A DNA stretch of 11,146 bases from Candidatus Saccharibacteria bacterium RIFCSPHIGHO2_02_FULL_47_12 (lineage in GTDB: Bacteria > Patescibacteriota > Saccharimonadia > Saccharimonadales > JANWIN01). The stretch's first letter is position 1; every line of letters begins with the position of its first letter. A program made the translations under genes and the position numbers. The notes beneath the pieces are model-generated. The model was not told the origin of the DNA. It saw nothing but the letters and a program-made list of their open reading frames with translations, and did not search any database. This document shows positions 6,369-11,146 of this stretch, piece after piece. The stretch is from contig MGCP01000024.1 in NCBI GenBank assembly GCA_001790455.1, positions 1-11,146 on the forward strand. The letters are read 5' to 3'.

Positions 6369-6971
6369 ATGCCCGGTAAGAACGATACCCAAAATAATAA
6401 TGGGGGCGCACAAGCCCCCATTATTCTAATTGATAATAATATGATCCAGCACTTTCTTAGCAAACATCTTGGTAAGGAGCTTGAGCCCATATTAAAAGAA
6501 GTGGAAGACATAGGTGCTGTTCTTTCTGTGTCTCAAATAGTTGTATATGAAGCTCTAAAGGCAATAGTATTTAAGCCTACTAGATTCGCAGAGGTATCAG
6601 GTTTTTTTGAAAAATACATAGTTCGTTATCCTGTAAACGAAGAGGTACTTATTGAGGCTGCAAGAGTTCACGAGGTATACGGGTCTGACAAGCATACAAA
6701 AGCGCATAGAGACAGTTTTTCTTCTGAAGATGTAATAATTGGGACAACAGCTATGATGCTAGGCGCTTTCGTAATGACATGTGATGCCAACGATTTTCCC
6801 ATACCATTTTTTAAAGAAGTTAACAGGCAGCACATTTACTATCAGGAAAAGGGAAGGCGTAGGCACATAGTCATGTATTTGTTGCAGCCAGACGGTGAGG
6901 CAATTGGTGCGGCACTCGAACAGCTTAATACGTCAAATATGAAACCGAAACCAAGTTCTAAGAAAAAATGA
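6369..6971 (+). CDS. PIN-domain protein, putative VapC-like ribonuclease
   Basis: The 200-aa protein has the order of acidic residues expected of a PIN-domain Mg-dependent RNase: IILIDNNMI (Asp22), SQIVVYEAL (Glu61), SSEDVIIGTTAMMLGA (Asp121) and VMTCDANDFP (Asp139 and/or Asp142). This DxN, E, D-IIG-TA, T-D--DF pattern matches VapC-type toxins, although the protein is longer than the usual 130-140 residues, with about 17 low-complexity residues before the first strand and a lysine-rich tail. The ATG has no Shine-Dalgarno; the small basic gene ends 5 nt upstream. A perfect 12-bp hairpin lies in codons 10-19. No in-frame start codon exists between that hairpin and Asp22, so the hairpin must be translated. 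Targets are unknown; a housekeeping or defence PIN nuclease is an alternative to a toxin. Confidence 0.82.
   Translation: MPGKNDTQNNNGGAQAPIILIDNNMIQHFLSKHLGKELEPILKEVEDIGAVLSVSQIVVYEALKAIVFKPTRFAEVSGFFEKYIVRYPVNEEVLIEAARVHEVYGSDKHTKAHRDSFSSEDVIIGTTAMMLGAFVMTCDANDFPIPFFKEVNRQHIYYQEKGRRRHIVMYLLQPDGEAIGAALEQLNTSNMKPKPSSKKK
6396..6425 (+). repeat. Perfect 12-bp hairpin inside the PIN gene start
   Basis: AATAATGGGGGC (6396-6407) pairs without mismatch with GCCCCCATTATT (6414-6425) around the 6-nt loop GCACAA. The inner six pairs are all G-C and the outer six are all A-T, with moderately T-rich sequence after the G-C core, as in an intrinsic terminator. It lies 27 nt into the PIN reading frame. 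Confidence 0.85.
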
Positions 6972-7047
6972 AGTACACCACGCATTCATATTGATAGAAA
7001 GACAGCCCACGATCATGGCGACTATCCCCTCATAGCAAGTAAACGGG

Positions 7048-7053
7048 TATAAT
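7048..7053 (+). promoter_or_regulatory. -10 box for the 7062 gene
   Basis: A perfect TATAAT ends 8 nt before the ATG at 7062, predicting a leader of about 2 nt. No clear -35 element is visible 17 nt upstream. The rest of the 90-nt gap after the PIN gene (6972-7061) shows nothing else I can support. Confidence 0.55.
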
Positions 7054-7061
7054 GTTGGCGT

Positions 7062-7232
7062 ATGGATAACCTATCCCTGTTCGAAAAAATAATAGTAATT
7101 GGCGTAGGCGGATTCATTGTACTTGTAGTGGTACTCTCGTTTATCACTGATTTTATTGAGAACTGGCATCATTGGCTCATTTGGTTTGGAGCAATTGGCG
7201 TTGCAGTGGGGGTCGGGTTGTTATTCTTTTAA
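7062..7232 (+). CDS. Small membrane protein (56 aa)
   Basis: A short reading frame with a perfect TATAAT just upstream. After a short acidic/amphipathic start (MDNLSLFEK), residues about 10-28 form one strongly hydrophobic helix, residues about 29-37 (TDFIENWHH) a polar loop, and residues about 38-56 a second helix rich in Gly and Val that runs to the stop. I recognise no family; two-helix proteins this small are common among bacterial small membrane proteins, and some are toxins or holin-like, but nothing here shows that. It has no Shine-Dalgarno and is probably leaderless. The end of the gene forms an inverted repeat with the sequence after the stop. An overlapping longer frame from 7156 was rejected. 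Confidence 0.65.
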   Translation: MDNLSLFEKIIVIGVGGFIVLVVVLSFITDFIENWHHWLIWFGAIGVAVGVGLLFF

Positions 7233-7239
7233 CCCGATC
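7211..7239 (+). terminator. Inverted repeat at the end of the 7062 gene
   Basis: TCGGGTT (7213-7219) pairs with AACCCGA (7231-7237), extendable by a wobble and one G-C pair to 9 bp, with an 11-nt loop that contains a short T run. It spans the stop codon. No T-tract follows on the plus strand, so termination is uncertain. It may act between the converging 7062 gene and the minus-strand gene ending at 7295. Confidence 0.35.
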
Positions 7240-7294
7240 GCCGATTTAATCAATCAGTTGAATAGCTACCTACTCATTAGCTCTATTATACGAC

Positions 7295-7681
7295 CTACTT
7301 ATAGTAAATGGCGTATACAGATGCAATTAGCGCGACAATAGAAATGATTATTGGGGCGACTTTACCTACTACTCCAGCTAGTTCGTTAAGGAAGTAGGTA
7401 GGTGAAGTAATTAGCTTTAGCCCGTCTGAATTAACAACCAGTCTCTGCTGTTTGTTTTGCGTATCTCGGCTATCCTTATAGCTTAGATAGTTGTCGCCAG
7501 TAGCGATTGCTAGAGTTGTAGCAGCAATTCTAGGAGTGTATTTTTTACGCAGTTCCTTAAAAGCAGCCATTACAAACATGACTGGCGGTCTGTTGTCTCT
7601 CTCATGATGTATAAACGTTGGGTTATTAGTTTCATCAAAAACTAACTTAACCATACGCCTACACCTAAAAACTTGTTTCAT
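7295..7681 (-). CDS. Hypothetical protein with C-terminal membrane anchor (128 aa)
   Basis: The only minus-strand gene I support. The product begins with a basic segment (KQVFRCRRMVK), continues with a soluble domain of about 100 residues containing FIHHERDNRPPVMFVMAAFKELRKKY and a later strand-like RLVVNSDGLKLIT, and ends in one hydrophobic helix of about 18 residues (about 107-125) followed by a single Lys, so it is probably tail-anchored with the soluble part in the cytoplasm. I recognise no family; a winged-helix-like soluble domain is only a guess. I chose ATG 7681 because TATAAT lies 7 nt upstream on this strand (7694-7689). ATG 7726 (143 aa) and TTG 7756 (153 aa) are in-frame but fall in or upstream of predicted promoters. 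The reverse orientation, lack of homology and AT-rich codons lower certainty. Confidence 0.6.
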   Translation of the reverse strand: MKQVFRCRRMVKLVFDETNNPTFIHHERDNRPPVMFVMAAFKELRKKYTPRIAATTLAIATGDNYLSYKDSRDTQNKQQRLVVNSDGLKLITSPTYFLNELAGVVGKVAPIIISIVALIASVYAIYYK

Positions 7682-7688
7682 TCGTTTT

Positions 7689-7694
7689 ATTATA
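7689..7694 (-). promoter_or_regulatory. -10 box for the reverse-strand gene
   Basis: On the minus strand TATAAT ends 7 nt before the ATG at 7681, predicting a transcript that starts at 7682 with a 1-nt leader. No recognisable -35 hexamer lies 17 nt upstream. Confidence 0.5.
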
Positions 7695-7726
7695 CCCCTA
7701 GGCAGGGCAAAGTTACTTGCTGTCAT

Positions 7727-7756
7727 AGTATAGTCGCTGCGAACCAGGGTTGACAA
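7727..7756 (-). promoter_or_regulatory. Second reverse promoter, -35 shared with the 7788 promoter
   Basis: On the minus strand TTGTCA (7756-7751), an 18-nt spacer and TATACT (7732-7727) form a promoter-like pair. Its expected start near 7720 lies after the ATG at 7726, which supports 7681 as the real start codon. The -35 hexamer overlaps the forward TTGACA at 7750-7755 by five bases. Confidence 0.45.
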
Positions 7757-7778
7757 AAGTTGTAATTTCTGCTACAAT
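7750..7778 (+). promoter_or_regulatory. Promoter for the 7788 gene
   Basis: A perfect TTGACA (7750-7755), a 17-nt spacer and TACAAT (7773-7778). This is the best match to a housekeeping sigma promoter in the window. The expected start is about 7785, 3 nt before the ATG at 7788. Confidence 0.85.
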
Positions 7779-7787
7779 ATTGTGGCT

Positions 7788-8000
7788 ATGACAGAAGACC
7801 AACGCGAACCAGGAATACCTCTTATAGAAGAAGCGGAAGTTGCACGTCTTTGGCAAGACAGGCAGGCTTACATTGATTCTCTGACACCACCCATGAGTGG
7901 CGCAGAACGCGAAAAGCTGGACGAATTTGACTTTAGTATTTTAGAAGCAATGGCCAGGGCCGCACAGCTACGTGCACAAAACAAAGCAGACGAACAATGA
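7788..8000 (+). CDS. Small acidic hypothetical protein (70 aa)
   Basis: A soluble, Glu/Asp-rich protein made of two predicted helices, about residues 13-31 (EEAEVARLWQDRQAYID) and 37-64, joined by a Thr-Pro-Pro turn. No membrane segment, Cys or known motif. I recognise no family. The start is ATG 7788, 9 nt after the -10 box; a GTG at 7782 in the same frame would lie upstream of the predicted transcription start, so I rejected it. There is no Shine-Dalgarno, consistent with leaderless initiation from a strong promoter. The TGA stop is 32 nt before ftsK, which has its own -10 box, so readthrough into ftsK is possible. The shape would fit a small adaptor or regulator, but nothing in the sequence proves this. 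Confidence 0.75.
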   Translation: MTEDQREPGIPLIEEAEVARLWQDRQAYIDSLTPPMSGAEREKLDEFDFSILEAMARAAQLRAQNKADEQ

Positions 8001-8012
8001 TTTAACCTGTAA

Positions 8013-8021
8013 TGCTATAAT
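8013..8021 (+). promoter_or_regulatory. Extended -10 promoter for ftsK
   Basis: TGC followed by TATAAT (8016-8021) is a perfect extended -10 with no clear -35 box. The expected start is about 8028, giving a leader of about 5 nt before the ATG at 8033. The GGTGG at 8024-8028 would then be mostly upstream of the transcript. Confidence 0.65.
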
Positions 8022-8032
8022 ACGGTGGTAAT

Positions 8033-10225
8033 ATGGCCTCTAAGAAAAAACAAACAAGCAAAAAAAAGAAAAAGGCAGAAGACAGCCAGGGTTCGTTTTG
8101 GCCCCTGACTGGCGCGGTAGTCTTATTTATAATCGCTTTTCTTTTGTTTTTGGGCGGGTTTAACACTGGCGGCAGCTTGCCGGTTGGTTTGTTTGACGGC
8201 GCCTACTGGGCCATTGGCCGAGCGGCCTACTTCTTGCCACCGGCGCTAGTTTTGCTCGGAATCTTAAAGTTCAAAAGCGAAGACAAAAAGATACCTCTTT
8301 CCAAGCTAATAAGTGTTGTTACCATGTTGGTCTGTGCGGGAGCGTTTTTGCACGTTGTGGCGGTCAGTAAAGACGAGTTTGGTGAGTACATAGGCGGCCA
8401 CGGCGGCAATGTAGGCAAACTGGTAGGCGGCACAGTTTTGAACGTGTTAGACAAAGCGCCGGCTGCCATTGTGTTCCTTGTGATCGCTTTGTTTGGGTTC
8501 TTTTATGCGTTTGGGGTCTCGCCCAAGGTGCTAGAAAAACTAGGCAGCCTGTTTGCCAAGTCAGAAGAAGACACAGATCTGGAAGCGCTAAAAACCGGCA
8601 AAAGTGAGTTTAAGCTAAACGAAGGCGTGCCAGTAGAGCGCCACGGCGGTGCACGGCTTTCAACCATGAAAAACGCCGCCGAACGCATAACACCCGCAGT
8701 TGCCAACCAGCAAGCCCTGACTGCGCCCAGCGACCCAGACTGGAAGTTTCCGTCGCAAGATTTGCTGGTTCAAAAGCAAGACAAAGCAGACGCCGGCGAC
8801 ATAGAAGGCAACGCCAAAACCATAAAAGAAACTTTTTCTAACTTTAACATCGAAGTAGACATGGAGGGTGCAAACATTGGTCCTCGTGTAACCCAGTACA
8901 CGCTTAAACCTCCAACCGGGGTCAAGTTGACCAAAATCACAGCGCTAGAAAACAACTTGGCACTAGATCTGGCAGCTCATTCTATACGCATGGAAGCGCC
9001 TATTCCGGGCAAAAAACTAGTGGGCATAGAGGTGCCAAACATAAAACCAGCCACGGTACGCATAGCTAGCATTATGCAAGCACCCGAGTGGCAAGAAGCT
9101 AAAGGCCCGCTTAGCTTTGCTATCGGCAAAGACATATCTGGCGAAGCCATTGTACGAGACCTAGACACCATGCCACACCTTCTTATAGCTGGCCAGACGG
9201 GTTCTGGTAAATCTATCATGATCAACACCGTATTAACCAGCTTGCTTTACCGCAACAGCCCCAGCGACCTCAAGCTGATTCTGGTTGACCCCAAGCAAGT
9301 AGAGCTAAAACCTTATGATGATATTCCTCATCTTTTGGCACCGGTAATTACCGAACCAGAAAAGTGCATAAGCGCACTGAAGTGGACGGTGGCAGAAATG
9401 GAACGCCGCTACAAGGCACTGAGCGAAGTGCATCGCCGCAATATAAACGAATACAACGCGCTCAAAAAAGAAGAGGGTATGCCCTATATTATTATTGTGA
9501 TCGACGAGCTGGCCGACCTTATGATGATGGCCGCTCGTGACGTAGAAGCGCTAATTGTGCGTATTGCGCAGAAGGCTAGAGCGGTGGGAATCCACCTGGT
9601 GCTAGCCACCCAGCGCCCCAGCGTGGACGTTATAACTGGCCTTATAAAAGCAAACATACCGGCGCGTATTGCCTTTACCACAGCTAGCCAGGTAGACAGC
9701 CGAACCATCATAGACCAGATTGGCGCAGAAAAGCTTTTAAACAAGGGTGATATGTTGCTGCTAACCGCCGAAATGCCCAAACCCAAGCGTGTGCAGGGCG
9801 CACTGATTACAGACGAAGAAACGCATAAGATAACTGACTTTATACGCTCACAGAGGCCGCCAAATTATGACGACGAAGTGGTCAGCCAGCCCGTGCAGAT
9901 AAACGGCCGTGGTGGCGTGGTAAGCAATGTAGACGACGCAGACGAACCTATATTTAAAGACGCCGTACAAGTGGTTGTAGAGGCTCGCAAGGCCAGCACT
10001 AGCTTGTTGCAACGGCGACTAAGGATCGGTTATGGCAAAGCTGCCAGGCTAGTAGAAACCATGGAAGAGCAGGGCATAGTAGGCCCGGCTGACGGCTCAC
10101 GCCCGCGCGAAGTGCTGGTAAACAGCGTAGAAGAGGTGTTTGCTAGTTCGACAAGCTCACCACAGGCAGAGCAAGCCGATGAAGTGCTAGACGAAAACTT
10201 CCCAGACGACAAAGAAGAAACTTAA
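8033..10225 (+). CDS. ftsK: DNA translocase FtsK/SpoIIIE
   Basis: This membrane-anchored ATPase pumps chromosomal DNA across the division septum. The 730-aa protein is close to SpoIIIE in size and far shorter than E. coli FtsK. A Lys-rich N-terminus (2-14) precedes about four hydrophobic segments (about 23-42, 60-78, 90-110, 143-162), then a short linker. The alpha/beta motor starts near 250, with Walker A GQTGSGKS (387-394), VDPKQVEL, Walker B IIIVIDE (Asp491, Glu492) and ATQRPSVDVITG (525-536). A winged-helix gamma domain follows (about 640-700; QRRLRIGYGKAARLVETMEE) and then an acidic tail. In the gamma recognition helix the E. coli Asn of GYNRAAR is Gly668, while the AAR Arg and the following Glu are kept. 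The ATG is preceded by an extended -10 box and no convincing Shine-Dalgarno. The next gene starts 11 nt after its stop. Confidence 0.97.
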   Translation: MASKKKQTSKKKKKAEDSQGSFWPLTGAVVLFIIAFLLFLGGFNTGGSLPVGLFDGAYWAIGRAAYFLPPALVLLGILKFKSEDKKIPLSKLISVVTMLVCAGAFLHVVAVSKDEFGEYIGGHGGNVGKLVGGTVLNVLDKAPAAIVFLVIALFGFFYAFGVSPKVLEKLGSLFAKSEEDTDLEALKTGKSEFKLNEGVPVERHGGARLSTMKNAAERITPAVANQQALTAPSDPDWKFPSQDLLVQKQDKADAGDIEGNAKTIKETFSNFNIEVDMEGANIGPRVTQYTLKPPTGVKLTKITALENNLALDLAAHSIRMEAPIPGKKLVGIEVPNIKPATVRIASIMQAPEWQEAKGPLSFAIGKDISGEAIVRDLDTMPHLLIAGQTGSGKSIMINTVLTSLLYRNSPSDLKLILVDPKQVELKPYDDIPHLLAPVITEPEKCISALKWTVAEMERRYKALSEVHRRNINEYNALKKEEGMPYIIIVIDELADLMMMAARDVEALIVRIAQKARAVGIHLVLATQRPSVDVITGLIKANIPARIAFTTASQVDSRTIIDQIGAEKLLNKGDMLLLTAEMPKPKRVQGALITDEETHKITDFIRSQRPPNYDDEVVSQPVQINGRGGVVSNVDDADEPIFKDAVQVVVEARKASTSLLQRRLRIGYGKAARLVETMEEQGIVGPADGSRPREVLVNSVEEVFASSTSSPQAEQADEVLDENFPDDKEET

Positions 10226-10236
10226 ATTGTAAAACT

Positions 10237-11064
10237 ATGCCTGAATCCTCAAGAGATCTTGACCCAAGTTACCGAGAGCGCCTTGTTAAATGGGACGAAC
10301 TTGATCATGAAATGAATCTTCGGGCGAGTTTAATGCATGGTAGTGAAATTGAGCCAGTAATCAATAATACGGCGGTTGGGATAAATGCGGTTCTTGGTGG
10401 TTATTTTACAAGGATGTCATGCGAAGGGCATAGTGACCAAGCAGGTTCAGTTCCGTGGGTTAGCTTTGAGCTTGGTTTTGGCCCACCAGAAGAAACACGC
10501 ATAGCTGGTATTAAACAGTTGCTCGAAGAATTTTATCGAGATAGGGATTCTAGTTCTGAACTTAGGCTCGAGGTTTATGAAAGAACCCTGGGAGGCTCAC
10601 CCCATACTCTAATGACAAAAATAGGTCATGATGGATATGAGGCGTTTCAAACCGAAAATCAACGAGGATTTGAACTCCGCAATCATGAGTCACTTGAACT
10701 TCAACAGCAAGAAATGGCAGATTTTGCGGTGTTCTTGAAACAAAAATATCTTTCTGGTTTCAAAATTGATATTCCAGATGACAAACATGATAACGAAGAA
10801 AGTTTTGATGATGTAGACGATTGGTTGGAAGATGATCCTAGGTATTGGAGCCAAGATATCGCCGACGTACTTTCACATACTCAATCTGAAGAGTTTAAAT
10901 TAGACGCAGAGACTATAGCTGAAATTGCCGCAATGGATTTCGAAGAAGCTTTCGAAACAGCCTATAGCTATCTTGCCCAGGCTGGTCTGGATGCGGATGG
11001 TGTTCTTGCGCACTGGATAGAGCAAGAAAAGCCGCGTGAGAGTGACCTTGACCAACAGGGGTAA
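10237..11064 (+). CDS. Hypothetical protein with Cys-Glu-Gly-His motif (275 aa)
   Basis: I do not recognise a named family. The N-terminal half contains EIEPVINNTAVGINAVLGGYFTRMSCEGHSD, ending in a Cys62-Glu-Gly-His65 motif, then PWVSFELGF. A central segment is followed by a highly acidic linker (about 194-212, Asp/Glu-rich) and an acidic helical C-terminal region. The pattern of a helix reading 'INxL' followed by S-C-x-G-H and an aromatic beta strand occurs in various small uncharacterised bacterial and phage proteins, from memory; the Cys and His could bind metal or be catalytic. It starts 11 nt after ftsK with no Shine-Dalgarno and no clear -10 box at leaderless distance, so it is probably on the ftsK transcript. 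Its codon and base use look more AT-rich than ftsK. Confidence 0.8.
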   Translation: MPESSRDLDPSYRERLVKWDELDHEMNLRASLMHGSEIEPVINNTAVGINAVLGGYFTRMSCEGHSDQAGSVPWVSFELGFGPPEETRIAGIKQLLEEFYRDRDSSSELRLEVYERTLGGSPHTLMTKIGHDGYEAFQTENQRGFELRNHESLELQQQEMADFAVFLKQKYLSGFKIDIPDDKHDNEESFDDVDDWLEDDPRYWSQDIADVLSHTQSEEFKLDAETIAEIAAMDFEEAFETAYSYLAQAGLDADGVLAHWIEQEKPRESDLDQQG

Positions 11065-11076
11065 ATAAGCTACAAT
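11048..11076 (+). promoter_or_regulatory. Promoter for the gene beyond the right edge
   Basis: TTGACC (11048-11053), a 17-nt spacer and TACAAT (11071-11076). The -35 box is in the last codons of the 10237 gene. The expected start is about 11083, leaving a leader of at least 64 nt to the window edge. Confidence 0.8.
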
Positions 11077-11082
11077 AGTCGA

Positions 11083-11146
11083 GTTACAAACTAATTCAGC
11101 TCGTTGCCTCTAGGGCGAACGGGCCGAGGACCAAAGGAAGGAGTTT
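11083..11146 (+). promoter_or_regulatory. Structured 5' leader with Shine-Dalgarno, gene outside the window
   Basis: A strong hairpin spans 11099-11124: GCTCGTT (11099-11105) pairs with AACGGGC (11118-11124, one wobble), and after a bulged G at 11117, GCC (11106-11108) pairs with GGC (11114-11116) around the loop TCTAG. GGAAGGAG (11136-11143) is an excellent Shine-Dalgarno, so a start codon is expected just past the edge. CTCG at 11100-11103 could instead pair with CGAG at 11125-11128. A ribosomal-protein or other cis-regulatory leader is possible, but I match no known class. Confidence 0.5.

Noticed and set aside
7156..7341. A 61-codon forward reading frame overlapping the 7062 gene
   Set aside because: It overlaps the better supported 56-aa membrane protein in another frame, has no start signal, and its composition looks non-coding.
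10223..10239. A leaderless promoter for the 10237 gene (TGTAAAACT)
   Set aside because: The candidate box matches TATAAT poorly and abuts the ATG, so transcription would start after the start codon.
1..11146. tRNA, rRNA, CRISPR array, insertion sequence or attachment sites
   Set aside because: I looked for cloverleaf arms, repeated spacers, transposase motifs and paired terminal repeats and saw none.

Overview
The window looks like a housekeeping stretch of a small-genome Patescibacteria (CPR) bacterium, most likely Candidatus Saccharibacteria (TM7) or a relative. I infer this from the truB/rpsO/pnp order, the mix of an RNase J and a compact SpoIIIE-like FtsK with short lineage-specific genes, and the tight packing. 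TGA is used as an ordinary stop (truB, the PIN gene, the 7788 gene), so the UGA-glycine code of Gracilibacteria/SR1 does not apply. No database search was possible, so the lineage is an inference.

Layout. 1-1196: the 3' end of truB, a small unknown gene (327-725) with its own promoter inside the truB tail, rpsO, and a structured 158-nt rpsO-pnp gap. 1197-6136: an RNA-decay and repair run made of pnp, a two-helix membrane protein, a family 4-like uracil-DNA glycosylase and rnj. 6137-8032: an accessory interval of small genes, holding a 57-aa basic protein plus PIN-domain nuclease pair, a 56-aa membrane protein, a reverse-strand tail-anchored protein and a 70-aa acidic protein. 8033-11064: ftsK and an unknown gene carrying a Cys-Glu-Gly-His motif. 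11048-11146: a strong promoter and a structured leader ending in a Shine-Dalgarno, whose gene lies beyond the window.

How the genes work together. PNPase (3'-5' decay) and RNase J (endo/5'-3' decay) are core RNA-turnover enzymes and sit one small membrane gene and one repair gene apart. TruB and S15 serve tRNA maturation and the ribosome. FtsK couples chromosome segregation to division.

The main unexplained signal is start-site architecture. At seven genes a TATAAT-like -10 box ends only 6-12 nt before the ATG, three of the boxes with an extended TGn, and two or three with a -35 hexamer 17 nt upstream. The predicted transcripts start on or within a few bases of the ATG (leaderless). Other genes (pnp, the 3336 gene, rnj, and the gene beyond the right edge) have clear Shine-Dalgarno sequences, so two initiation modes appear side by side. 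Other points: a perfect 12-bp terminator-like hairpin inside the first codons of the PIN nuclease, a uracil-DNA glycosylase that has lost its iron-sulfur cysteines, an RNase J whose last metal-binding His is Tyr, and three CGGG-TAAT-like repeats at about 20-nt spacing in the pnp leader.
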